From: Azolla caroliniana | Lineage: Eukaryota; Polypodiophyta | Assembly: GCA_043228905.1 (NCBI GenBank) | Contig: JBHGNT010000002.1 | Span: forward strand, 19,282,001 to 19,346,000 | Direction: 5' to 3' | Length of the DNA stretch: 64,000 nt | Shown here: in pieces, positions 44,201 through 59,200 of the stretch | Position numbering within the stretch: the first letter of the stretch is position 1 | Layout: each line of letters begins with the position of its first letter | The notes under the pieces: generated by a model | What the model was told of the DNA's origin: nothing | Databases searched by the model: none | The model's input: the letters and a program-made list of their open reading frames with translations, nothing else | Made by a program: the position numbers and the translations under genes

Positions 44201-47200
44201 TTCACAAAAAAAAATGACATATGAAATATAAGGCTATTGATTTTCTTGACATAAAATTATTTAGTTGAAATTTTTGCTATGTTTTAAGGAACCATGTACG
44301 CATGCGTGGTACCTTTTTGAAATTCTGCTAAAATAAGGCATATTTTAACATCTCCTCAAGATGTGAAAAAGAGAATGCGACATATTACATGTTTCAAATG
44401 TCCCGGTGTTACTAACTAAACATGAATATATATACAAATATATAATATCATATGTACATATGTACATACACATACATAAATACATATATACAAATGCATA
44501 CATGGTACACACATATTATAATAAGCCATATGGGATCTAGGATTGTCCGAATCAAGATCAAGAAGTCGGAGCGAAGCACATCAATGAAACAGAGAGGTTT
44601 CAGATGACTTCGAGAGAGCCAATGGAACCTATAGATGAAGACGCAGGGGACCTTGTGGACCTAGAAGATGTAATAGAATTTGAACATATGCATGGTTCAG
44701 CGGAGCAAACAATCAATGCTACAGAGGACAATTTAGAAGAGTCCATTCATCCAGAAGAGCCCACATTGCCTGACTTGCTTATAGATTGATTTCTATGGTT
44801 AGGTGTATTATTTGAACGATATTAAATGATAGACATTGACTTGTGACTATTGTTTCATTTGAACACAATTAAAACTTAAAGTTTGAGTTTATTTGGCAAA
44901 GTGTATAATTTGAATGGTATCAATGTTTTACATGTTCTTCAACCTTTCTTTGGAAAGTCTGCAAGGGTTTTTATAGATGATTTTGGCCATCAATAGTGCA
45001 AAGATGGGTCATCCAGAAACGTTGTGTGCGGATAATCTTTAGTATTTGATTTATGTCTAATTTGACTAAGTCTACAATTTTAAGGGTATTAAATGTTTAT
45101 CTTTGACTTCTACCTTCTAGAGTTATAACACTATTAAGTTTTAAAGTTTGACGTATTATATGCGATTATATTATAAAATTAGCATCTATGTGATTCTTGG
45201 CGTGGGCAACTATTTTTATCTTCGCCACAATTACAGTTCAAATGATTAAAGTTGCATATAATTCCATTCCGTTAATTTAGAATTTCACAAAAAAAAATGA
45301 CATATGAAATATAAGGCTATTGATTTTCTTGACATAAAATTATTTAGTTGAAATTTTTGCTATGTTTTAAGGAACCATGTACGCATGCGTGGTACCTTTT
45401 TGAAATTCTGCTAAAATAAGGCATATTTTAACATCTCCTCAAGATGTGAAAAAGAGAATGCGACATATTACATGTTTCAAATGTCCCGGTGTTACTAACT
45501 AAACATGAATATATATACAAATATATAATATCATATGTACATATGTACATACACATACATAAATACATATATACAAATGCATACATGGTACACACATATT
45601 ATAATAAGCCATATGGGATCTGGGATTGTCCGAATCAAGATCAAGAAGTCGGAGCGAAGCACATCAATGAAACAGAGAGGTTTCAGATGACTTCGAGAGA
45701 GCCAATGGAACCTATAGATGAAGACGCAGGGGACCTTGTGGACCTAGAAGATGTAATAGAATTTGAACATATGCATGGTTCAGCGGAGCAAACAATCAAT
45801 GCTACAGAGGACAATTTAGAAGAGTCCATTCATCCAGAAGAGCCCACATTGCCTGACTTGCTTATAGATTGATTTCTATGGTTAGGTGTATTATTTGAAC
45901 GATATTAAATGATAGACATTGACTTGTGACTATTGTTTCATTTGAACACAATTAAAACTTAAAGTTTGAGTTTATTTGGCAAAGTGTATAATTTGAATGG
46001 TATCAATGTTTTACATGTTCTTCAACCTTTCTTTGGAAAGTCTGCAAGGGTTTTTATAGATGATTTTGGCCATCAATAGTGCAAAGATGGGTCATCCAGA
46101 AACGTTGTGTGCGGATAATCTTTAGTATTTGATTTATGTCTAATTTGACTAAGTCTACAATTTTAAGGGTATTAAATGTTTATCTTTGACTTCTACCTTC
46201 TAGAGTTATAACACTATTAAGTTTTAAAGTTTGACGTATTATATGCGATTATATTATAAAATTAGCATCTATGTGATTCTTGGCGTGGGCAACTATTTTT
46301 ATCTTCGCCACAATTACAGTTCAAATGATTAAAGTTGCATATAATTCCATTCCGTTAATTTAGAATTTCACAAAAAAAAATGACATATGAAATATAAGGC
46401 TATTGATTTTCTTGACATAAAATTATTTAGTTGAAATTTTTGCTATGTTTTAAGGAACCATGTACGCATGCGTGGTACCTTTTTGAAATTCTGCTAAAAT
46501 AAGGCATATTTTAACATCTCCTCAAGATGTGAAAAAGAGAATGCGACATATTACATGTTTCAAATGTCCCGGTGTTACTAACTAAACATGAATATATATA
46601 CAAATATATAATATCATATGTACATATGTACATACACATACATAAATACATATATACAAATGCATACATGGTACACACATATTATAATAAGCCATATGGG
46701 ATCTGGGATTGTCCGAATCAAGATCAAGAAGTCGGAGCGAAGCACATCAATGAAACAGAGAGGTTTCAGATGACTTCGAGAGAGCCAATGGAACCTATAG
46801 ATGAAGACGCAGGGGACCTTGTGGACCTAGAAGATGTAATAGAATTTGAACATATGCATGGTTCAGCGGAGCAAACAATCAATGCTACAGAGGACAATTT
46901 AGAAGAGTCCATTCATCCAGAAGAGCCCACATTGCCTGACTTGCTTATAGATTGATTTCTATGGTTAGGTGTATTATTTGAACGATATTAAATGATAGAC
47001 ATTGACTTGTGACTATTGTTTCATTTGAACACAATTAAAACTTAAAGTTTGAGTTTATTTGGCAAAGTGTATAATTTGAATGGTATCAATGTTTTACATG
47101 TTCTTCAACCTTTCTTTGGAAAGTCTGCAAGGGTTTTTATAGATGATTTTGGCCATCAATAGTGCAAAGATGGGTCATCCAGAAACGTTGTGTGCGGATA

Positions 47201-50200
47201 ATCTTTAGTATTTGATTTATGTCTAATTTGACTAAGTCTACAATTTTAAGGGTATTAAATGTTTATCTTTGACTTCTACCTTCTAGAGTTATAACACTAT
47301 TAAGTTTTAAAGTTTGACGTATTATATGCGATTATATTATAAAATTAGCATCTATGTGATTCTTGGCGTGGGCAACTATTTTTATCTTCGCCACAATTAC
47401 AGTTCAAATGATTAAAGTTGCATATAATTCCATTCCGTTAATTTAGAATTTCACAAAAAAAAATGACATATGAAATATAAGGCTATTGATTTTCTTGACA
47501 TAAAATTATTTAGTTGAAATTTTTGCTATGTTTTAAGGAACCATGTACGCATGCGTGGTACCTTTTTGAAATTCTGCTAAAATAAGGCATATTTTAACAT
47601 CTCCTCAAGATGTGAAAAAGAGAATGCGACATATTACATGTTTCAAATGTCCCGGTGTTACTAACTAAACATGAATATATATACAAATATATAATATCAT
47701 ATGTACATATGTACATACACATACATAAATACATATATACAAATGCATACATGGTACACACATATTATAATAAGCCATATGGGATCTGGGATTGTCCGAA
47801 TCAAGATCAAGAAGTCGGAGCGAAGCACATCAATGAAACAGAGAGGTTTCAGATGACTTCGAGAGAGCCAATGGAACCTATAGATGAAGACGCAGGGGAC
47901 CTTGTGGACCTAGAAGATGTAATAGAATTTGAACATATGCATGGTTCAGCGGAGCAAACAATCAATGCTACAGAGGACAATTTAGAAGAGTCCATTCATC
48001 CAGAAGAGCCCACATTGCCTGACTTGCTTATAGATTGATTTCTATGGTTAGGTGTATTATTTGAACGATATTAAATGATAGACATTGACTTGTGACTATT
48101 GTTTCATTTGAACACAATTAAAACTTAAAGTTTGAGTTTATTTGGCAAAGTGTATAATTTGAATGGTATCAATGTTTTACATGTTCTTCAACCTTTCTTT
48201 GGAAAGTCTGCAAGGGTTTTTATAGATGATTTTGGCCATCAATAGTGCAAAGATGGGTCATCCAGAAACGTTGTGTGCGGATAATCTTTAGTATTTGATT
48301 TATGTCTAATTTGACTAAGTCTACAATTTTAAGGGTATTAAATGTTTATCTTTGACTTCTACCTTCTAGAGTTATAACACTATTAAGTTTTAAAGTTTGA
48401 CGTATTATATGCGATTATATTATAAAATTAGCATCTATGTGATTCTTGGCGTGGGCAACTATTTTTATCTTCGCCACAATTACAGTTCAAATGATTAAAG
48501 TTGCATATAATTCCATTCCGTTAATTTAGAATTTCACAAAAAAAAATGACATATGAAATATAAGGCTATTGATTTTCTTGACATAAAATTATTTAGTTGA
48601 AATTTTTGCTATGTTTTAAGGAACCATGTACGCATGCGTGGTACCTTTTTGAAATTCTGCTAAAATAAGGCATATTTTAACATCTCCTCAAGATGTGAAA
48701 AAGAGAATGCGACATATTACATGTTTCAAATGTCCCGGTGTTACTAACTAAACATGAATATATATACAAATATATAATATCATATGTACATATGTACATA
48801 CACATACATAAATACATATATACAAATGCATACATGGTACACACATATTATAATAAGCCATATGGGATCTGGGATTGTCCGAATCAAGATCAAGAAGTCG
48901 GAGCGAAGCACATCAATGAAACAGAGAGGTTTCAGATGACTTCGAGAGAGCCAATGGAACCTATAGATGAAGACGCAGGGGACCTTGTGGACCTAGAAGA
49001 TGTAATAGAATTTGAACATATGCATGGTTCAGCGGAGCAAACAATCAATGCTACAGAGGACAATTTAGAAGAGTCCATTCATCCAGAAGAGCCCACATTG
49101 CCTGACTTGCTTATAGATTGATTTCTATGGTTAGGTGTATTATTTGAACGATATTAAATGATAGACATTGACTTGTGACTATTGTTTCATTTGAACACAA
49201 TTAAAACTTAAAGTTTGAGTTTATTTGGCAAAGTGTATAATTTGAATGGTATCAATGTTTTACATGTTCTTCAACCTTTCTTTGGAAAGTCTGCAAGGGT
49301 TTTTATAGATGATTTTGGCCATCAATAGTGCAAAGATGGGTCATCCAGAAACGTTGTGTGCGGATAATCTTTAGTATTTGATTTATGTCTAATTTGACTA
49401 AGTCTACAATTTTAAGGGTATTAAATGTTTATCTTTGACTTCTACCTTCTAGAGTTATAACACTATTAAGTTTTAAAGTTTGACGTATTATATGCGATTA
49501 TATTATAAAATTAGCATCTATGTGATTCTTGGCGTGGGCAACTATTTTTATCTTCGCCACAATTACAGTTCAAATGATTAAAGTTGCATATAATTCCATT
49601 CCGTTAATTTAGAATTTCACAAAAAAAAATGACATATGAAATATAAGGCTATTGATTTTCTTGACATAAAATTATTTAGTTGAAATTTTTGCTATGTTTT
49701 AAGGAACCATGTACGCATGCGTGGTACCTTTTTGAAATTCTGCTAAAATAAGGCATATTTTAACATCTCCTCAAGATGTGAAAAAGAGAATGCGACATAT
49801 TACATGTTTCAAATGTCCCGGTGTTACTAACTAAACATGAATATATATACAAATATATAATATCATATGTACATATGTACATACACATACATAAATACAT
49901 ATATACAAATGCATACATGGTACACACATATTATAATAAGCCATATGGGATCTGGGATTGTCCGAATCAAGATCAAGAAGTCGGAGCGAAGCACATCAAT
50001 GAAACAGAGAGGTTTCAGATGACTTCGAGAGAGCCAATGGAACCTATAGATGAAGACGCAGGGGACCTTGTGGACCTAGAAGATGTAATAGAATTTGAAC
50101 ATATGCATGGTTCAGCGGAGCAAACAATCAATGCTACAGAGGACAATTTAGAAGAGTCCATTCATCCAGAAGAGCCCACATTGCCTGACTTGCTTATAGA

Positions 50201-53200
50201 TTGATTTCTATGGTTAGGTGTATTATTTGAACGATATTAAATGATAGACATTGACTTGTGACTATTGTTTCATTTGAACACAATTAAAACTTAAAGTTTG
50301 AGTTTATTTGGCAAAGTGTATAATTTGAATGGTATCAATGTTTTACATGTTCTTCAACCTTTCTTTGGAAAGTCTGCAAGGGTTTTTATAGATGATTTTG
50401 GCCATCAATAGTGCAAAGATGGGTCATCCAGAAACGTTGTGTGCGGATAATCTTTAGTATTTGATTTATGTCTAATTTGACTAAGTCTACAATTTTAAGG
50501 GTATTAAATGTTTATCTTTGACTTCTACCTTCTAGAGTTATAACACTATTAAGTTTTAAAGTTTGACGTATTATATGCGATTATATTATAAAATTAGCAT
50601 CTATGTGATTCTTGGCGTGGGCAACTATTTTTATCTTCGCCACAATTACAGTTCAAATGATTAAAGTTGCATATAATTCCATTCCGTTAATTTAGAATTT
50701 CACAAAAAAAAATGACATATGAAATATAAGGCTATTGATTTTCTTGACATAAAATTATTTAGTTGAAATTTTTGCTATGTTTTAAGGAACCATGTACGCA
50801 TGCGTGGTACCTTTTTGAAATTCTGCTAAAATAAGGCATATTTTAACATCTCCTCAAGATGTGAAAAAGAGAATGCGACATATTACATGTTTCAAATGTC
50901 CCGGTGTTACTAACTAAACATGAATATATATACAAATATATAATATCATATGTACATATGTACATACACATACATAAATACATATATACAAATGCATACA
51001 TGGTACACACATATTATAATAAGCCATATGGGATCTGGGATTGTCCGAATCAAGATCAAGAAGTCGGAGCGAAGCACATCAATGAAACAGAGAGGTTTCA
51101 GATGACTTCGAGAGAGCCAATGGAACCTATAGATGAAGACGCAGGGGACCTTGTGGACCTAGAAGATGTAATAGAATTTGAACATATGCATGGTTCAGCG
51201 GAGCAAACAATCAATGCTACAGAGGACAATTTAGAAGAGTCCATTCATCCAGAAGAGCCCACATTGCCTGACTTGCTTATAGATTGATTTCTATGGTTAG
51301 GTGTATTATTTGAACGATATTAAATGATAGACATTGACTTGTGACTATTGTTTCATTTGAACACAATTAAAACTTAAAGTTTGAGTTTATTTGGCAAAGT
51401 GTATAATTTGAATGGTATCAATGTTTTACATGTTCTTCAACCTTTCTTTGGAAAGTCTGCAAGGGTTTTTATAGATGATTTTGGCCATCAATAGTGCAAA
51501 GATGGGTCATCCAGAAACGTTGTGTGCGGATAATCTTTAGTATTTGATTTATGTCTAATTTGACTAAGTCTACAATTTTAAGGGTATTAAATGTTTATCT
51601 TTGACTTCTACCTTCTAGAGTTATAACACTATTAAGTTTTAAAGTTTGACGTATTATATGCGATTATATTATAAAATTAGCATCTATGTGATTCTTGGCG
51701 TGGGCAACTATTTTTATCTTCGCCACAATTACAGTTCAAATGATTAAAGTTGCATATAATTCCATTCCGTTAATTTAGAATTTCACAAAAAAAAATGACA
51801 TATGAAATATAAGGCTATTGATTTTCTTGACATAAAATTATTTAGTTGAAATTTTTGCTATGTTTTAAGGAACCATGTACGCATGCGTGGTACCTTTTTG
51901 AAATTCTGCTAAAATAAGGCATATTTTAACATCTCCTCAAGATGTGAAAAAGAGAATGCGACATATTACATGTTTCAAATGTCCCGGTGTTACTAACTAA
52001 ACATGAATATATATACAAATATATAATATCATATGTACATATGTACATACACATACATAAATACATATATACAAATGCATACATGGTACACACATATTAT
52101 AATAAGCCATATGGGATCTGGGATTGTCCGAATCAAGATCAAGAAGTCGGAGCGAAGCACATCAATGAAACAGAGAGGTTTCAGATGACTTCGAGAGAGC
52201 CAATGGAACCTATAGATGAAGACGCAGGGGACCTTGTGGACCTAGAAGATGTAATAGAATTTGAACATATGCATGGTTCAGCGGAGCAAACAATCAATGC
52301 TACAGAGGACAATTTAGAAGAGTCCATTCATCCAGAAGAGCCCACATTGCCTGACTTGCTTATAGATTGATTTCTATGGTTAGGTGTATTATTTGAACGA
52401 TATTAAATGATAGACATTGACTTGTGACTATTGTTTCATTTGAACACAATTAAAACTTAAAGTTTGAGTTTATTTGGCAAAGTGTATAATTTGAATGGTA
52501 TCAATGTTTTACATGTTCTTCAACCTTTCTTTGGAAAGTCTGCAAGGGTTTTTATAGATGATTTTGGCCATCAATAGTGCAAAGATGGGTCATCCAGAAA
52601 CGTTGTGTGCGGATAATCTTTAGTATTTGATTTATGTCTAATTTGACTAAGTCTACAATTTTAAGGGTATTAAATGTTTATCTTTGACTTCTACCTTCTA
52701 GAGTTATAACACTATTAAGTTTTAAAGTTTGACGTATTATATGCGATTATATTATAAAATTAGCATCTATGTGATTCTTGGCGTGGGCAACTATTTTTAT
52801 CTTCGCCACAATTACAGTTCAAATGATTAAAGTTGCATATAATTCCATTCCGTTAATTTAGAATTTCACAAAAAAAAATGACATATGAAATATAAGGCTA
52901 TTGATTTTCTTGACATAAAATTATTTAGTTGAAATTTTTGCTATGTTTTAAGGAACCATGTACGCATGCGTGGTACCTTTTTGAAATTCTGCTAAAATAA
53001 GGCATATTTTAACATCTCCTCAAGATGTGAAAAAGAGAATGCGACATATTACATGTTTCAAATGTCCCGGTGTTACTAACTAAACATGAATATATATACA
53101 AATATATAATATCATATGTACATATGTACATACACATACATAAATACATATATACAAATGCATACATGGTACACACATATTATAATAAGCCATATGGGAT

Positions 53201-56200
53201 CTGGGATTGTCCGAATCAAGATCAAGAAGTCGGAGCGAAGCACATCAATGAAACAGAGAGGTTTCAGATGACTTCGAGAGAGCCAATGGAACCTATAGAT
53301 GAAGACGCAGGGGACCTTGTGGACCTAGAAGATGTAATAGAATTTGAACATATGCATGGTTCAGCGGAGCAAACAATCAATGCTACAGAGGACAATTTAG
53401 AAGAGTCCATTCATCCAGAAGAGCCCACATTGCCTGACTTGCTTATAGATTGATTTCTATGGTTAGGTGTATTATTTGAACGATATTAAATGATAGACAT
53501 TGACTTGTGACTATTGTTTCATTTGAACACAATTAAAACTTAAAGTTTGAGTTTATTTGGCAAAGTGTATAATTTGAATGGTATCAATGTTTTACATGTT
53601 CTTCAACCTTTCTTTGGAAAGTCTGCAAGGGTTTTTATAGATGATTTTGGCCATCAATAGTGCAAAGATGGGTCATCCAGAAACGTTGTGTGCGGATAAT
53701 CTTTAGTATTTGATTTATGTCTAATTTGACTAAGTCTACAATTTTAAGGGTATTAAATGTTTATCTTTGACTTCTACCTTCTAGAGTTATAACACTATTA
53801 AGTTTTAAAGTTTGACGTATTATATGCGATTATATTATAAAATTAGCATCTATGTGATTCTTGGCGTGGGCAACTATTTTTATCTTCGCCACAATTACAG
53901 TTCAAATGATTAAAGTTGCATATAATTCCATTCCGTTAATTTAGAATTTCACAAAAAAAAATGACATATGAAATATAAGGCTATTGATTTTCTTGACATA
54001 AAATTATTTAGTTGAAATTTTTGCTATGTTTTAAGGAACCATGTACGCATGCGTGGTACCTTTTTGAAATTCTGCTAAAATAAGGCATATTTTAACATCT
54101 CCTCAAGATGTGAAAAAGAGAATGCGACATATTACATGTTTCAAATGTCCCGGTGTTACTAACTAAACATGAATATATATACAAATATATAATATCATAT
54201 GTACATATGTACATACACATACATAAATACATATATACAAATGCATACATGGTACACACATATTATAATAAGCCATATGGGATCTGGGATTGTCCGAATC
54301 AAGATCAAGAAGTCGGAGCGAAGCACATCAATGAAACAGAGAGGTTTCAGATGACTTCGAGAGAGCCAATGGAACCTATAGATGAAGACGCAGGGGACCT
54401 TGTGGACCTAGAAGATGTAATAGAATTTGAACATATGCATGGTTCAGCGGAGCAAACAATCAATGCTACAGAGGACAATTTAGAAGAGTCCATTCATCCA
54501 GAAGAGCCCACATTGCCTGACTTGCTTATAGATTGATTTCTATGGTTAGGTGTATTATTTGAACGATATTAAATGATAGACATTGACTTGTGACTATTGT
54601 TTCATTTGAACACAATTAAAACTTAAAGTTTGAGTTTATTTGGCAAAGTGTATAATTTGAATGGTATCAATGTTTTACATGTTCTTCAACCTTTCTTTGG
54701 AAAGTCTGCAAGGGTTTTTATAGATGATTTTGGCCATCAATAGTGCAAAGATGGGTCATCCAGAAACGTTGTGTGCGGATAATCTTTAGTATTTGATTTA
54801 TGTCTAATTTGACTAAGTCTACAATTTTAAGGGTATTAAATGTTTATCTTTGACTTCTACCTTCTAGAGTTATAACACTATTAAGTTTTAAAGTTTGACG
54901 TATTATATGCGATTATATTATAAAATTAGCATCTATGTGATTCTTGGCGTGGGCAACTATTTTTATCTTCGCCACAATTACAGTTCAAATGATTAAAGTT
55001 GCATATAATTCCATTCCGTTAATTTAGAATTTCACAAAAAAAAATGACATATGAAATATAAGGCTATTGATTTTCTTGACATAAAATTATTTAGTTGAAA
55101 TTTTTGCTATGTTTTAAGGAACCATGTACGCATGCGTGGTACCTTTTTGAAATTCTGCTAAAATAAGGCATATTTTAACATCTCCTCAAGATGTGAAAAA
55201 GAGAATGCGACATATTACATGTTTCAAATGTCCCGGTGTTACTAACTAAACATGAATATATATACAAATATATAATATCATATGTACATATGTACATACA
55301 CATACATAAATACATATATACAAATGCATACATGGTACACACATATTATAATAAGCCATATGGGATCTGGGATTGTCCGAATCAAGATCAAGAAGTCGGA
55401 GCGAAGCACATCAATGAAACAGAGAGGTTTCAGATGACTTCGAGAGAGCCAATGGAACCTATAGATGAAGACGCAGGGGACCTTGTGGACCTAGAAGATG
55501 TAATAGAATTTGAACATATGCATGGTTCAGCGGAGCAAACAATCAATGCTACAGAGGACAATTTAGAAGAGTCCATTCATCCAGAAGAGCCCACATTGCC
55601 TGACTTGCTTATAGATTGATTTCTATGGTTAGGTGTATTATTTGAACGATATTAAATGATAGACATTGACTTGTGACTATTGTTTCATTTGAACACAATT
55701 AAAACTTAAAGTTTGAGTTTATTTGGCAAAGTGTATAATTTGAATGGTATCAATGTTTTACATGTTCTTCAACCTTTCTTTGGAAAGTCTGCAAGGGTTT
55801 TTATAGATGATTTTGGCCATCAATAGTGCAAAGATGGGTCATCCAGAAACGTTGTGTGCGGATAATCTTTAGTATTTGATTTATGTCTAATTTGACTAAG
55901 TCTACAATTTTAAGGGTATTAAATGTTTATCTTTGACTTCTACCTTCTAGAGTTATAACACTATTAAGTTTTAAAGTTTGACGTATTATATGCGATTATA
56001 TTATAAAATTAGCATCTATGTGATTCTTGGCGTGGGCAACTATTTTTATCTTCGCCACAATTACAGTTCAAATGATTAAAGTTGCATATAATTCCATTCC
56101 GTTAATTTAGAATTTCACAAAAAAAAATGACATATGAAATATAAGGCTATTGATTTTCTTGACATAAAATTATTTAGTTGAAATTTTTGCTATGTTTTAA

Positions 56201-59200
56201 GGAACCATGTACGCATGCGTGGTACCTTTTTGAAATTCTGCTAAAATAAGGCATATTTTAACATCTCCTCAAGATGTGAAAAAGAGAATGCGACATATTA
56301 CATGTTTCAAATGTCCCGGTGTTACTAACTAAACATGAATATATATACAAATATATAATATCATATGTACATATGTACATACACATACATAAATACATAT
56401 ATACAAATGCATACATGGTACACACATATTATAATAAGCCATATGGGATCTGGGATTGTCCGAATCAAGATCAAGAAGTCGGAGCGAAGCACATCAATGA
56501 AACAGAGAGGTTTCAGATGACTTCGAGAGAGCCAATGGAACCTATAGATGAAGACGCAGGGGACCTTGTGGACCTAGAAGATGTAATAGAATTTGAACAT
56601 ATGCATGGTTCAGCGGAGCAAACAATCAATGCTACAGAGGACAATTTAGAAGAGTCCATTCATCCAGAAGAGCCCACATTGCCTGACTTGCTTATAGATT
56701 GATTTCTATGGTTAGGTGTATTATTTGAACGATATTAAATGATAGACATTGACTTGTGACTATTGTTTCATTTGAACACAATTAAAACTTAAAGTTTGAG
56801 TTTATTTGGCAAAGTGTATAATTTGAATGGTATCAATGTTTTACATGTTCTTCAACCTTTCTTTGGAAAGTCTGCAAGGGTTTTTATAGATGATTTTGGC
56901 CATCAATAGTGCAAAGATGGGTCATCCAGAAACGTTGTGTGCGGATAATCTTTAGTATTTGATTTATGTCTAATTTGACTAAGTCTACAATTTTAAGGGT
57001 ATTAAATGTTTATCTTTGACTTCTACCTTCTAGAGTTATAACACTATTAAGTTTTAAAGTTTGACGTATTATATGCGATTATATTATAAAATTAGCATCT
57101 ATGTGATTCTTGGCGTGGGCAACTATTTTTATCTTCGCCACAATTACAGTTCAAATGATTAAAGTTGCATATAATTCCATTCCGTTAATTTAGAATTTCA
57201 CAAAAAAAAATGACATATGAAATATAAGGCTATTGATTTTCTTGACATAAAATTATTTAGTTGAAATTTTTGCTATGTTTTAAGGAACCATGTACGCATG
57301 CGTGGTACCTTTTTGAAATTCTGCTAAAATAAGGCATATTTTAACATCTCCTCAAGATGTGAAAAAGAGAATGCGACATATTACATGTTTCAAATGTCCC
57401 GGTGTTACTAACTAAACATGAATATATATACAAATATATAATATCATATGTACATATGTACATACACATACATAAATACATATATACAAATGCATACATG
57501 GTACACACATATTATAATAAGCCATATGGGATCTGGGATTGTCCGAATCAAGATCAAGAAGTCGGAGCGAAGCACATCAATGAAACAGAGAGGTTTCAGA
57601 TGACTTCGAGAGAGCCAATGGAACCTATAGATGAAGACGCAGGGGACCTTGTGGACCTAGAAGATGTAATAGAATTTGAACATATGCATGGTTCAGCGGA
57701 GCAAACAATCAATGCTACAGAGGACAATTTAGAAGAGTCCATTCATCCAGAAGAGCCCACATTGCCTGACTTGCTTATAGATTGATTTCTATGGTTAGGT
57801 GTATTATTTGAACGATATTAAATGATAGACATTGACTTGTGACTATTGTTTCATTTGAACACAATTAAAACTTAAAGTTTGAGTTTATTTGGCAAAGTGT
57901 ATAATTTGAATGGTATCAATGTTTTACATGTTCTTCAACCTTTCTTTGGAAAGTCTGCAAGGGTTTTTATAGATGATTTTGGCCATCAATAGTGCAAAGA
58001 TGGGTCATCCAGAAACGTTGTGTGCGGATAATCTTTAGTATTTGATTTATGTCTAATTTGACTAAGTCTACAATTTTAAGGGTATTAAATGTTTATCTTT
58101 GACTTCTACCTTCTAGAGTTATAACACTATTAAGTTTTAAAGTTTGACGTATTATATGCGATTATATTATAAAATTAGCATCTATGTGATTCTTGGCGTG
58201 GGCAACTATTTTTATCTTCGCCACAATTACAGTTCAAATGATTAAAGTTGCATATAATTCCATTCCGTTAATTTAGAATTTCACAAAAAAAAATGACATA
58301 TGAAATATAAGGCTATTGATTTTCTTGACATAAAATTATTTAGTTGAAATTTTTGCTATGTTTTAAGGAACCATGTACGCATGCGTGGTACCTTTTTGAA
58401 ATTCTGCTAAAATAAGGCATATTTTAACATCTCCTCAAGATGTGAAAAAGAGAATGCGACATATTACATGTTTCAAATGTCCCGGTGTTACTAACTAAAC
58501 ATGAATATATATACAAATATATAATATCATATGTACATATGTACATACACATACATAAATACATATATACAAATGCATACATGGTACACACATATTATAA
58601 TAAGCCATATGGGATCTGGGATTGTCCGAATCAAGATCAAGAAGTCGGAGCGAAGCACATCAATGAAACAGAGAGGTTTCAGATGACTTCGAGAGAGCCA
58701 ATGGAACCTATAGATGAAGACGCAGGGGACCTTGTGGACCTAGAAGATGTAATAGAATTTGAACATATGCATGGTTCAGCGGAGCAAACAATCAATGCTA
58801 CAGAGGACAATTTAGAAGAGTCCATTCATCCAGAAGAGCCCACATTGCCTGACTTGCTTATAGATTGATTTCTATGGTTAGGTGTATTATTTGAACGATA
58901 TTAAATGATAGACATTGACTTGTGACTATTGTTTCATTTGAACACAATTAAAACTTAAAGTTTGAGTTTATTTGGCAAAGTGTATAATTTGAATGGTATC
59001 AATGTTTTACATGTTCTTCAACCTTTCTTTGGAAAGTCTGCAAGGGTTTTTATAGATGATTTTGGCCATCAATAGTGCAAAGATGGGTCATCCAGAAACG
59101 TTGTGTGCGGATAATCTTTAGTATTTGATTTATGTCTAATTTGACTAAGTCTACAATTTTAAGGGTATTAAATGTTTATCTTTGACTTCTACCTTCTAGA

